DNA from: Oxalobacteraceae sp. CFBP 8761
GTDB lineage: Bacteria > Pseudomonadota > Gammaproteobacteria > Burkholderiales > Burkholderiaceae_D
Assembly: GCA_014841595.1 (NCBI GenBank)
Contig: JACYUE010000002.1
Location: 248,001 to 312,000 of the forward strand
Reading direction: 5' to 3'
Length of the DNA: 64,000 nucleotides
In this document: piece after piece, positions 46,959 through 55,571 of the stretch
Position numbering within the stretch: the stretch's first letter is position 1
How the letters are laid out: each line of letters starts with the position of its first letter
The notes under the pieces: model-generated
Seen by the model: only the letters and a program-made list of their open reading frames with translations
Told to the model about the DNA's origin: nothing
Databases searched by the model: none
Made by a program: the position numbers and the translations under genes

Positions 46959-48347
46959 ATGACGACGAAAAAACCTGTGAAAAAAGTCCTCCTGACCCTT
47001 GGTATCGTTGGCGCGCTGGTGGTTGCCGGCATGTACGGCTATGCCGTCGCGCCGACCGAGACGCGCAAGATCGAACCCGGCCCGCAGCTTGCAGCGGGCG
47101 CCAAGCCTGATGCCAGCCTGATCGAGAAGGGGCGCTATGTCGCTACCGCCTCGGACTGTATCGCCTGCCACACGGCGCCAGCCGGCAAAGCCTTCGCGGG
47201 CGGCCGCGTGATCCAGTCGCCGATCGGCAATATGTACTCGACGAACATCACGCCCGACAAGACGACCGGTATCGGCAACTACACGCTGGACGATTTCGAT
47301 CGCGCGATCCGCCACGGCATCATGCCGGCCGGCGGCACGCTGTATCCGGCGATGCCGTTCCCGTCGTATGCCCGCATGAGCGACGACGACCTGCGCGCGC
47401 TGTACGCCTACTTCATGCATGGTGTGGCGCCGGCAAGCGCCGCGAACCGCGCGGCCGACATCCGCTGGCCGCTGTCTATCCGCTGGCCGCTTGGCATCTG
47501 GCGCAAGACCTTCGTGCCGGTGCAGGGCCCGATGGACCTGTCGAAGTACGCTGACCAGCGCATCGCGCGTGGCGCCTACCTGGTGCAGAGCCTGGGTCAC
47601 TGCGGCACCTGCCACACCCCACGCGCCGCCACGCTCAACGAGCTGGCGCTGGACGAGTCCGGTCCCGAGTACCTGGCTGGCGGTCCGCTGATCGACGGCT
47701 GGCTCGCGGTGAACCTGCGTGGTGACAAGGTCGACGGCATGGGCAACTGGAGCGAGAAGGATATCGTCGATACCCTCAAGACCGGTCGCAACAGCCATTC
47801 CGGCGTGCTCGGCGAGCCGATGCAGGACGTCGTCCTGCACAGCACGCAGAACATGACGGATGACGACCTGAGCGCCATGGCCGGCTACCTCAAGACGTTG
47901 CCGGCCACGGGCAACAAGAAAGCCAGCTTCACGGCCAGCACGGCGACGGTCGACACCATCATGAGCGGCGACGACAGCCAGCGCGGTGTCCAGCTGTACC
48001 TGGACAATTGCTCGGCCTGTCACCGTGTCGACGGCAAGGCCTCGGGCAATGTGTTCCCGGCGCTGCCGGGCAACCCGACCGTGCTGCAGCAGGACCCGAG
48101 CTCGCTGATCCGCGTGATCCTGGCCGGCGCACGCCTGCCATCGACCAAAACGGCGCCATCGGAACTGGGAATGCCGGGCTTCGCATGGCGTCTGTCGGAC
48201 GAAGAGACGGCGCACCTGACCACCTTCGTGCGCAATGCCTGGGGTAACAAGGCCGCGCCAGTCGGTGCAGCCGATGTGGCCAAGGTGCGCAAGGCACTGA
48301 AGGACCACGAGATCCACGAGATGGACAAGGGCGATACCAAGCACTAA
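46959..48347 (+). CDS. Three-haem cytochrome c subunit of the sugar dehydrogenase
   Basis: A 462-residue membrane-anchored cytochrome c with an N-terminal hydrophobic segment (residues about 9-30). It has three CxxCH haem sites: CIACH at 67-71, CGTCH near 214 and CSACH near 350. Each is followed by family features such as GGRVIQSPIGNMYSTNITPD, with distal Met ligands in segments like MPAGGTLYPAMPF. It takes electrons from the flavoprotein and passes them to the quinone pool or oxidases. Start is 12 bases after the flavoprotein stop, completing a three-gene operon that ends in a hairpin. Confidence 0.92.
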   Translation: MTTKKPVKKVLLTLGIVGALVVAGMYGYAVAPTETRKIEPGPQLAAGAKPDASLIEKGRYVATASDCIACHTAPAGKAFAGGRVIQSPIGNMYSTNITPDKTTGIGNYTLDDFDRAIRHGIMPAGGTLYPAMPFPSYARMSDDDLRALYAYFMHGVAPASAANRAADIRWPLSIRWPLGIWRKTFVPVQGPMDLSKYADQRIARGAYLVQSLGHCGTCHTPRAATLNELALDESGPEYLAGGPLIDGWLAVNLRGDKVDGMGNWSEKDIVDTLKTGRNSHSGVLGEPMQDVVLHSTQNMTDDDLSAMAGYLKTLPATGNKKASFTASTATVDTIMSGDDSQRGVQLYLDNCSACHRVDGKASGNVFPALPGNPTVLQQDPSSLIRVILAGARLPSTKTAPSELGMPGFAWRLSDEETAHLTTFVRNAWGNKAAPVGAADVAKVRKALKDHEIHEMDKGDTKH

Positions 48348-48369
48348 ACGTGTGAGGGTAGCGTGACGG

Positions 48370-48426
48370 CGGCGCCGTCGGTACACGGTCATTGAATGGT
48401 CGGGTGCTGGCGGCGCCGCTTTTTTT
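48370..48426 (+). terminator. Probable terminator of the dehydrogenase operon
   Basis: GGCGGCGCC at 48368-48376 can pair with GGCGCCGCT at 48412-48420 (one G-U), enclosing a 35-base loop, followed by T residues to 48426. A smaller GACGGC/GCCGTC hairpin overlaps the left arm. The long loop lowers confidence, but the position, directly after the operon and before a repeat, fits. Confidence 0.5.
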
Positions 48427-48431
48427 CACGG

Positions 48432-48518
48432 GTAGGGTGGGCGGGTTTCGCGCCCACGCGTTCAACGCACCTTCGCACATCACCGAGCGACGTCAGGCGT
48501 GTGTCCATCCCACCCGAC
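48432..48518. repeat. Paired palindromic repeat (REP/BIME-like), copy 3, decayed
   Basis: The left arm GTAGGGTGGGCGGG...CGCCCACGCG is intact and matches the other two copies. The right arm survives only as GGCGTGTG and ATCCCACCCGAC, with several changes. It begins right after the T-run of the preceding terminator. The 170 bases from here to marC hold no gene that I can support and should contain the marC promoter. Confidence 0.65.
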
Positions 48519-48686
48519 CTTCCTGTACAGTTTATGCTGTGAGACTAAGAGCCCCCGCGACGACGGCAGGTTCCACATCGGCACGCGTCGTGTTTCGCTT
48601 GAAGGTGTGCACGTCAACAATCACCACGCCAGCGGCCCTATGCGCTGGCAACCGAGGTGCAGCCTGACGGGGCTGCCGGACTATCC

Positions 48687-49391
48687 ATGACGATCGAACT
48701 TATTCTGGTGGCAGCCAGGAGCTTCCTGTTTGTATTGGTAACGATGTTGCCAATCCTTAATCCGGCCGCCACTGCGCCGATTTTCCTGAGCCTGACCGAA
48801 GGCGCATCGCCGCCGATCCGGACGCTGCTGGCACGCCGTATCGCCCGCAACATGTTCTGGCTGATGGCCGGTTCGATGCTGATCGGCTCGTATGTCCTCG
48901 ATTTTTTCGGCATCTCGCTGCCCATCGTGCGCATTGGCGGTGGCCTGATCCTGGCGTCCGTCGCCTGGCGCCTGCTCGGGGCGACGCCTGCCACGCCTGA
49001 CAGCCGCGCCTCCCTGGCCGAAACCTTCACGCCGGAACACGCCCAGCGGCAAGCCTTTTATCCGCTGACCTTTCCGATCAGCTGCGGGCCGGCCTCGATC
49101 GCCGTCGCCATCACGGTCGGTGTTGCCCTGCATGATGTCAAGGTCGTGTTTTCACTGGCGCGCATGGGCGGCGCCTTGCTCGCCCTGGGCCTGATTGGCG
49201 TGCTGCTGTACCTGGCGTTCCGCTATGGCGAACATTTCCTGCGCCTGATCGGCGAAGCCGGGACCGCTGTTTTCCTGCGCCTGACCGCGTTCATCCTGTT
49301 GTGTCTGGGCGTGCAGATCGTCTGGGACGGGGTGCGTGAACTGGTGCTCGGGCTGATGCCGGTGGCCACCCATCTTGCCGCTTTACTATGA
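48687..49391 (+). CDS. MarC-family integral membrane protein
   Basis: A 234-residue inner-membrane protein of the MarC/UPF0056 family with six hydrophobic segments. Conserved features are LPILNPAATAPIFLSLTEG near the N-terminus and the mid-region FYPLTFPISCGPASIAVAITVG, matching the family P-L-x-x-P-x-x-x-G-P pattern. The function of the family is unclear: the original link to multiple antibiotic resistance was not upheld. The ATG at 48687 begins the first membrane segment and is preferred to an ATG ten codons earlier. Confidence 0.88.
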   Translation: MTIELILVAARSFLFVLVTMLPILNPAATAPIFLSLTEGASPPIRTLLARRIARNMFWLMAGSMLIGSYVLDFFGISLPIVRIGGGLILASVAWRLLGATPATPDSRASLAETFTPEHAQRQAFYPLTFPISCGPASIAVAITVGVALHDVKVVFSLARMGGALLALGLIGVLLYLAFRYGEHFLRLIGEAGTAVFLRLTAFILLCLGVQIVWDGVRELVLGLMPVATHLAALL

Positions 49392-49421
49392 CCTTATGGT
49401 CCTGACCTTTGGAGACCATCG

Positions 49422-50447
49422 ATGACCTTCCTTACCACCACACCTGCCCGCATGGCGTTTGCATTATCGGGCTCTCTCTGCTGCAGCGCCGCGTTCGCGC
49501 AGGACACGCCGGAGCTCGACTTCTACGGCTCGCTGCGCACCCAAGTCGAATCGGTCCACCCCGACCGTGCTGATTCTTACACTGGCCTGCGCGACGCGTA
49601 TTCGCGCGTGGGCGTCAGCGGCCAATACCCGATCAATGCGGGTCTGGCGCTCGTCGGTCAGGTCGAGCTGCCGGTCGACGTCGCCAATGCCAGACTGCGC
49701 GACCCCTACGACCAGGATGAAAACATCCGCATCGCCAGCGTCGGCGTGAAGGGCACGCTCGGCGCGCTCACCTACGGCCAGCAGTGGATGCCTTACTACA
49801 ACGCCGTGGCGGCGCCGGTGGACATGTTCAGTACGTACTACAGCGGCTATGCGACCTACACCGTGTTCCGGGTAGCCAAGACGCTGGCGTACACGACCCC
49901 GGACTACAACGGCCTGTCGTTTGGCGCAGGCTATGCGCCCAGCAGCGGCAACCGCCGCTCGACCTCGCGCATCGATGACCGGCGCTGGCAGGCAGTGGCG
50001 ACATATGTCCGCGGCGACACCCGTCTGGCGGCAGGGGTCGATGACCGGGGCGACGCGGGCTATGGCAAGAACCGCATCTATGGGGTCACGCTGAGCCACC
50101 AGGCCGATGCCCTGTATCTCGCAGTGAAGTACGAGGCATTCGAGACGGGCAACCGCCAGCCAGGCGGCTTCTCGACCGATGGCAACCGCGCCATCAATCT
50201 GTATGGCCACTATGCGCTGGGCAAGAGCACGATCAAGCTGATGCTTGCGAAGGTGGACAACTACGGCGACGAGATCATCCACCTTGGCATCGACTACGCA
50301 CTGTCGCGTGACGCCAGGCTGTTTGCCGAGCTGTATCGGGAAGCCGAAACGGCGGCGTTGACGACGCGCCGTGGCGGCCTGGCGGACGTGGATGCGGGCG
50401 TGCGTGGCGGTCGTGCGCTGGCGGTGGGGCTGCGCTACGATTTTTGA
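49422..50447 (+). CDS. General porin (Gram-negative, trimeric type)
   Basis: A 341-residue outer-membrane protein with a signal peptide to about residue 26 (SAAFA|QDTPEL). It begins with the first strand LDFYGSLRTQVESV and ends in the hallmark terminal Phe (VGLRYDF). The TYGQQWMPYYN and DMFSTYYSGY stretch is the constriction-loop region typical of betaproteobacterial porins. Its substrate is unknown. It follows marC by 30 bases and could share the transcript. Confidence 0.85.
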   Translation: MTFLTTTPARMAFALSGSLCCSAAFAQDTPELDFYGSLRTQVESVHPDRADSYTGLRDAYSRVGVSGQYPINAGLALVGQVELPVDVANARLRDPYDQDENIRIASVGVKGTLGALTYGQQWMPYYNAVAAPVDMFSTYYSGYATYTVFRVAKTLAYTTPDYNGLSFGAGYAPSSGNRRSTSRIDDRRWQAVATYVRGDTRLAAGVDDRGDAGYGKNRIYGVTLSHQADALYLAVKYEAFETGNRQPGGFSTDGNRAINLYGHYALGKSTIKLMLAKVDNYGDEIIHLGIDYALSRDARLFAELYREAETAALTTRRGGLADVDAGVRGGRALAVGLRYDF

Positions 50448-50685
50448 GAGGCGGGAGAGGGCGGACGTTGTTATAAGCGGCCAATGGCTATAGAGATGCG
50501 TGTTTGCGATGTAGCCCTGGTCTGTCTACAGACGAAAACAGCGATAATTGGACGTCAGGTTGTTCTCGTTACTCGGGGCCAAAATAATAGTGTGGTGCAG
50601 AAACGACCGGGAAGCCGACCAGCCTTACGGCATGGTAGAGGTTGCTGGTATCCTCGCGGATTACGACCCCTCCCGATTTTCCACC

Positions 50686-51828
50686 GTGACATTGCTTGAT
50701 CCTGCAACCATCGTTCTTACGTCGACCATGATGGCGGCGGCGATGACCATTGTGTTGTTTTCCGCGTACCGTAGCTTTCCTGTCGAAGTGCGAGGGTTGG
50801 GCCATCAGGCGCTCGGCATGTTGTCGCTGACGGTGAGCGGCTTGCTATTCTGCGCGGGGCCATTGATTCCGGAAGGGCTGTTGCTGTTCGTGGCCAATAG
50901 CACCATGCTGGGCGCTGCCGGGCTGATGCTGATCGGCACCCAGTTATTCTATGGCCGTAAGCCGAGCTGGTGGTGGTTGGCGCTGGCATGGGTGGCCGGC
51001 ATGGGCTGTCTGGTCGGCTGGTATGTGATCACCCAGGACTACGCGTTGCGGGTAGCAGTGTTTTCATTGTTGACGCTATCGTTTTACGTGGCGCAACTGG
51101 TGCTGCTGGTGCGTCATGGTGAACGCCACTTCTCCAGCTTGTTTTTCGGCTCGCTGTTGCTGGTGCAGTCCATGGTACTGCTGTTGCGGTTCGTCGCGGC
51201 ACTCAATGGCGCGGTTGGCACCAGCAACGCCAGCAACAGCACGGTACAGGGCATTTTCCTGTTAACCGCCAACTTCATGACGCTGATGATGTCGGTGGGT
51301 TTTATGATCATCGCTACCCGGCGCCTGCAGGTTGTAATGGAGCACCGCTCCTGCACGGACCCGCTGACCGGGGTGCTGAACCGACGCGGTTTCGCCGCCG
51401 CTTACCGCCGCGAGGTGGCGCTCATGAAACGCCACGGCGCGCCCATCTCCCTGCTCAGCATCGACCTCGACTACTTCAAGGCCATCAACGACCAGCACGG
51501 CCATGCAGTCGGCGATCAAGTACTGGTGCATGCGGCGCGCACTACCATCTCGGCCCTGCGTGAGATCGATCACGTGGCGCGCTTTGGCGGTGAGGAATTC
51601 ATCGTGCTGCTATCGAGAACCACAGCCGAGCGGGCGAAAGCGATGGCGCAACGGCTCCATGCGTCGCTGTTCGCAGCGCGCGGCGGCGACGTGCCAGACT
51701 ACACGGTCAGCATCGGCATCGCCAGCCAGCAGGCACCGGACGAGAGCCTGGAAGCCCTGATGGCGCGCGCTGACGCCGCTCTCTACCGCGCCAAGGCGGC
51801 CGGCCGCGACCGCAGCGAGGCGGGCTGA
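50686..51828 (+). CDS. Membrane-anchored diguanylate cyclase
   Basis: A 380-residue protein with an N-terminal block of about six membrane segments (residues about 8-195) and a C-terminal GGDEF domain. The domain starts SCTDPLTGVLNRRGF and has FGGEEF near residue 305 with an RxxD inhibitory site (REID) five residues before it. Activity and product inhibition are expected. The frame is open from 50548, but the leading 46 residues lack membrane or domain character. The GTG at 50686 (TLLDPATIVLTST) starts the first membrane region. An ATG at 50632 is an alternative. Confidence 0.83.
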   Translation: MTLLDPATIVLTSTMMAAAMTIVLFSAYRSFPVEVRGLGHQALGMLSLTVSGLLFCAGPLIPEGLLLFVANSTMLGAAGLMLIGTQLFYGRKPSWWWLALAWVAGMGCLVGWYVITQDYALRVAVFSLLTLSFYVAQLVLLVRHGERHFSSLFFGSLLLVQSMVLLLRFVAALNGAVGTSNASNSTVQGIFLLTANFMTLMMSVGFMIIATRRLQVVMEHRSCTDPLTGVLNRRGFAAAYRREVALMKRHGAPISLLSIDLDYFKAINDQHGHAVGDQVLVHAARTTISALREIDHVARFGGEEFIVLLSRTTAERAKAMAQRLHASLFAARGGDVPDYTVSIGIASQQAPDESLEALMARADAALYRAKAAGRDRSEAG

Positions 51829-52214
51829 GCATGCTTAAGCCGTCCATATGTTCCCAAACTGAAAAACGAACTTGACGTGCGGGCACGTCTGGAGCGCGCA
51901 CCGACCGGTTGAGTTCAAGGTCGACAATGGACATACACGAACATGGTCTTGGCACTCATTGCTTGCACGAACAGGGTCACACACGAACAGGGTCAGGTCT
52001 GGCATTCGGACACGAGTTCAACGCACGGAGAGGATAAGGTCTGGCATTCACACACGAGCTTAACAAAAGTCTATTTATGAGAGCCCTGTCACCGGATTAA
52101 GGAAGAGTCCGTGTCCAAATGTCAGACCTGACCCTGGCTACTATGGCGGAGAGATTCAGTGAGATTAGTTGCCATTGTGATTTGGTAGACTCAGCTGGAA
52201 AAGGAGTCGAATGA
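51829..52214. other. Intergenic region built largely of degenerate repeats
   Basis: About 390 bases without a gene. Besides the element at 51988-52136, shorter copies of the same words are scattered here: CACGAACAGGGTCA occurs just left of the element, and GGTCTGGCATTC and CACACGAG recur at about 52038-52060. The pattern suggests repeated insertion or recombination of one repeat family. The last 15 bases contain AAGGAG, the ribosome binding site of the next gene. Confidence 0.5.
51988..52136. mobile_element. MITE-like element with 27-bp terminal inverted repeats
   Basis: The 27 bases at 51988-52014 (starting CAGGGTCAGGTCTG) and at 52110-52136 (ending CAGACCTGACCCTG) are inverted copies with only two mismatches. 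They bound a 149-base non-coding interval. This fits a miniature inverted-repeat element or the end of a lost REP-associated transposon. No target-site duplication was established. Confidence 0.55.
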
Positions 52215-53024
52215 ATGAAAAGTTTTACCTGCTGTACGGCGCTGCTAATCCTTCTCTGCCTTCCTGACCCTGGTTTCGCTGCTGAGACAACCAAGCCTCG
52301 TCGCACCATTATCTCGTTGCTCGCCGACGGCAAGGAGATCGCTGGCTTGGTTCTGCTGCCTGGCCAGGGGCAGCGCCAGATCAACGTCGATGCGATCAAG
52401 CAGGATTGGACGGCTGAGGGTTTCCATGCCAGTGGTCACGTGCAGCTGACCATGATTATGGAGAATGCTACCCCGATCACTTTATATGGCGACGATCTCA
52501 TCCTACGTTCGGAGGAGCTTGACGCTGAAGAGGCGCACGCGCTGGAGGACCTGAGGGCGATGGGAGCGTCGGACCAGTCGATTCGCGCCAACCCGGCGCA
52601 CTTGGACAAGGACGCCTGGGCGCGCCAAGAAGCAATCGACAAGGCCAACATGAACCGCCTGGCATCCATCATAAAGCGCTATGGTTGGCCAGGCATGCGC
52701 TTCGCCGGCGCTGCCTATGCGAAGAATGCTTTCATGGTCCTGCAGCACGCTGACTCAGCGAGCCAGCGTACTTACCTGCCATTGTTGCGCAAGGCAGTCT
52801 CGCGCGGTGAGATGCCAGCATCCGATCTCGCGATGCTGGAAGACCGTGTGCTGAAGAGTGATGGTAAAGCACAGTTGTACGGTACTCAGTATGAGTCGGT
52901 CGCGCCTCTTAAGCTCTACCTGGTTGCGGACCCTGCCCGGCTGGACGAGCGCCGCCGTACCATGGGTTTGCCGCCGATGGAGACCCAACTACAGCAGATG
53001 CAGCAGATGTACGAATCGAATTAA
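52215..53024 (+). CDS. DUF6624-like secreted protein
   Basis: A 269-residue protein with a signal peptide to about residue 22 (DPGFA|AETT). The C-terminal half contains YGWPGMRFAGAAYAKNAFMVLQHAD and EMLEDRVL-type residues before GKAQLYGTQYES, a pattern I recognise from the DUF6624 family of unknown function. The N-terminal half has no recognised domain. The ATG at 52215 has AAGGAG eight bases before it. A second ATG at 52211 is out of frame. It converges with the S41 gene. Confidence 0.65.
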   Translation: MKSFTCCTALLILLCLPDPGFAAETTKPRRTIISLLADGKEIAGLVLLPGQGQRQINVDAIKQDWTAEGFHASGHVQLTMIMENATPITLYGDDLILRSEELDAEEAHALEDLRAMGASDQSIRANPAHLDKDAWARQEAIDKANMNRLASIIKRYGWPGMRFAGAAYAKNAFMVLQHADSASQRTYLPLLRKAVSRGEMPASDLAMLEDRVLKSDGKAQLYGTQYESVAPLKLYLVADPARLDERRRTMGLPPMETQLQQMQQMYESN

Positions 53025-53074
53025 GACGGCCCGGCGCTGCGGACGGCACTGCCTACGGCTTTGTTCGATAGCTG

Positions 53075-54118
53075 TTATTTGTGCTCGGTGGGACGGCAAC
53101 TTGCGGAGTTTGCCGCTACCCAATCAGCAGCGCTGGCAACCCGATCAACTGAGCTCTCTCCCGGGTGAATCTGGCGCATCGGTTCGACCCCTCCACGAAT
53201 CACCGGCCCGTCTCCAATCGCATACCGGGATTGCGTCAACACCAGGGTCGAGCCATCCGGCAAAGGATAGGTCGCGTTGGCAGTCGTCATCCCAGACGAG
53301 GTGCTGCCGAAAGTCTGCACTCTGGCCTCGCCCAGCAGGGCAATCAACAACATTTCCCCCGCGCTCGACGTGCGTTTGTCGGTAACGACCGCCAGCGGTC
53401 CCTGGTCGAAGCGGCTTAGCGGATTGGCACGGCCTTCACCCGTCCTCTGCCGCATGTCTTCCAGGCCGGCACGATTCATCAGCGCCGTACGCTTGCCGTC
53501 CCGGTCGACCCACATCGCGTTGTTGGCATCGCTGAACAACGGCGACATTGCCACCAAGGGCGGCCAGGCATTACCACCAGTCTGCTCGCTCAGGTCGACC
53601 ACCAGGGCGCAGGCGTCGGCGATGTCGGGCGTTGTCTCCGCCTCGTCATGAAAGCGTGTCAGGTAGGGGCCAAGGGCCGTCATGGTGCTATTGACGACAG
53701 GCGGCGGTGTCCAGCGCAGTACTTTGCCTTTGCTTGTTTGCAGCACCTGGAAAGTCGCTGGTGGAAGATCGGTTGACGTTGATTGCGTGCGCAGTGTGGT
53801 CAACTCATGGCGTGCAGGGATCAGGAAACTATGCCCGTTCGTGTCGAGGGTCGCCAGAAGACCGGTGATGCGTGTGTACAGCTCTGTTCGCTCGATGTCC
53901 GACGGCTGATCTTCGAGTATGGCCAGCAGTGCCATCCTGGCCCGGTCGTATTCCGCCTGCTGGCGTGGGTACAGGCCACGGCTTTCGACAAGCGCGACCG
54001 TCTTGCCGGCGACTTCACGTGCCAACGAAACAGATATGGTTTGGGCAGGCGCTTCAGCACCGACGGCGGGCGTGAAAAACATGGCGGCCAGGACTGCGAT
54101 GCCAAATGCTCGATGCAT
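53075..54118 (-). CDS. S41-family (tail-specific-protease-like) peptidase
   Basis: A 347-residue exported protein with a signal peptide to about residue 21 (TPAVG|AEAP). The catalytic core shows ALVVDLSEQTGGNAWPPL and TDKRTSSAGEMLLIALLGE, where the Ser in SSAGE corresponds to the S41 nucleophile. TFGSTSSGMTTANATYPLPDGSTLVLTQSRY is the following conserved stretch. No PDZ domain is evident, so it belongs to the PDZ-less group. The ATG at 54118 is preferred to a TTG 11 codons upstream. Confidence 0.75.
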   Translation of the reverse strand: MHRAFGIAVLAAMFFTPAVGAEAPAQTISVSLAREVAGKTVALVESRGLYPRQQAEYDRARMALLAILEDQPSDIERTELYTRITGLLATLDTNGHSFLIPARHELTTLRTQSTSTDLPPATFQVLQTSKGKVLRWTPPPVVNSTMTALGPYLTRFHDEAETTPDIADACALVVDLSEQTGGNAWPPLVAMSPLFSDANNAMWVDRDGKRTALMNRAGLEDMRQRTGEGRANPLSRFDQGPLAVVTDKRTSSAGEMLLIALLGEARVQTFGSTSSGMTTANATYPLPDGSTLVLTQSRYAIGDGPVIRGGVEPMRQIHPGESSVDRVASAADWVAANSASCRPTEHK

Positions 54119-54318
54119 ATGAGATCCGCTTCCAGATGAGGGGAGGATCAAAAGTTTGGCACACTCAAAGCGGTGAAGATGCGCACATTTTCACAAGCAA
54201 GGAAAGGCGGACGGACTCAGGCTGTAGCTTTACCCGGGACAGAGGTAGAGCTGCTGCGGCCTAGTTGAGATCCACGCCGCGTTTACCGCGAAGTTATCCA
54301 AAAACCTGCAGACCTCGC

Positions 54319-55551
54319 TTACACCACCGAACCCAGCTTGAAGATCGGCAAATACATCGCCACCACCAGCCCGCCGATCAGCACGCCCAGAATCACCATG
54401 ATCAACGGCTCCATCAGCGACGACAGCGCCGCGACAGCCTCGTCGACTTCTTCCTCGAAGAAGTCCGCGACCTTGCCCAGCATGGCGTCGAGCGAGCCGG
54501 ATTCTTCGCCGATCTGCACCATCTGGATCACCAGGTTCGGGAACACGTCGACATTCTGCATCGACGCCGTCAGGCTCGTGCCGGTGCTGACCTCGTTCTG
54601 GATCTTGCGTGTCGCTTCCAGGTAGACGGCATTGCCGGACGCGCCACCGACCGAATCGAGCGCCTCCACCAGCGGCACGCCGGCAGCAAACATGGTGGCC
54701 AGCGTGCGCGTCCAGCGCGCGATGGTGGCCTTGCGGATCACGGGGCCGAAGATGGGCAGGCGCAGCAGCAGGCGGTCCATCGCCTGCTGCATCTTCAGCG
54801 AGCGGCGCCAGGCCTGGAAGAAGAAGTAGCCGGTGGCGAACATCGAGCCGAAGATCAGGTACCACCAGGTGACGAAGAAGTCCGAGATCGCCATCACCAC
54901 CAGCGTGGGCGTGGGCAGATCGGCGCCAAAGCTTTCGAACACCTGCTTGAAGGCCGGCACCACCCAGATCATGATCACGGCGGTGACGATGAAGGCGATG
55001 GCCAGGATGGCGATCGGGTAGGTCAGCGCCGACTTGATCTTTCCCTTGAGCGCGAGCGTTTTCTCTTTGTAGATTGCCAGGCGCGTGAGCAGGTCTTCCA
55101 GGATACCGGCCTGTTCGCCGGCCCCGACCAGATTGCAGAACAGCGGATCGAAGTACAGCGGAAACTTGCGGAATGCGCGGTTCAGGCTCGTGCCGGTCTC
55201 GACGTCGTTGCGCAGATCCTGGATCAGCTTGGCCATCGACGGGTTGCCGTGGCCCTTGCCGACGATGTCGAACGATTGCAGCAGCGGTACGCCGGCCTTC
55301 ATCATCGTCGCGAGCTGGCGCGTGAACATGGTCAGGTCCTTGTCGGTGATCTTCTTGCCGCTGCGGTAGACCTTCTTCTTGACCTTGGTGACCATGATGC
55401 CCTGGCGGCGCAGCGTCACGTTGACGATCGCTTCGCCGCCGGCGCGCACTTCGCCGCGCACGGTCCGCCCGGTCTTGTCCTTGCCTTCCCACGCGTACAC
55501 GTTCTCCTTGACCTGTGCGCCGCGGCTCTTGGGGGATAGGGAAGTTGCCAT
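54319..55551 (-). CDS. pilC: Type IV pilus inner-membrane platform protein PilC
   Basis: A 410-residue polytopic protein that anchors the assembly ATPases. It contains two T2SSF domains, beginning with FTRQLATMMKAGVPLLQSFDIVG near residue 77 and TLATMFAAGVPLVEALDSVGGASGN near 283. Three membrane segments lie around 175-200, 220-245 and 385-405. It ends in IFKLGSVV, typical of PilC. It starts 20 bases after pilB. The usual next gene, pilD, is absent here and found 12 kb away. Confidence 0.95.
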   Translation of the reverse strand: MATSLSPKSRGAQVKENVYAWEGKDKTGRTVRGEVRAGGEAIVNVTLRRQGIMVTKVKKKVYRSGKKITDKDLTMFTRQLATMMKAGVPLLQSFDIVGKGHGNPSMAKLIQDLRNDVETGTSLNRAFRKFPLYFDPLFCNLVGAGEQAGILEDLLTRLAIYKEKTLALKGKIKSALTYPIAILAIAFIVTAVIMIWVVPAFKQVFESFGADLPTPTLVVMAISDFFVTWWYLIFGSMFATGYFFFQAWRRSLKMQQAMDRLLLRLPIFGPVIRKATIARWTRTLATMFAAGVPLVEALDSVGGASGNAVYLEATRKIQNEVSTGTSLTASMQNVDVFPNLVIQMVQIGEESGSLDAMLGKVADFFEEEVDEAVAALSSLMEPLIMVILGVLIGGLVVAMYLPIFKLGSVV

Positions 55552-55571
55552 GGGGGTTCCTGTTCAGGGTC

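Noticed and set aside
45921..48392. Reverse-strand open frame of 823 codons over the flavoprotein and cytochrome genes
   Set aside because: It is a shadow of two well-supported forward genes. The composition is unnatural and it has no ribosome binding site.
42319..54118. Search for a defence system, prophage or integrative element in the 12-kb interruption
   Set aside because: No integrase, recombinase, restriction, toxin-antitoxin or CRISPR-associated gene was recognised, and no tRNA or attachment-site duplication was seen.
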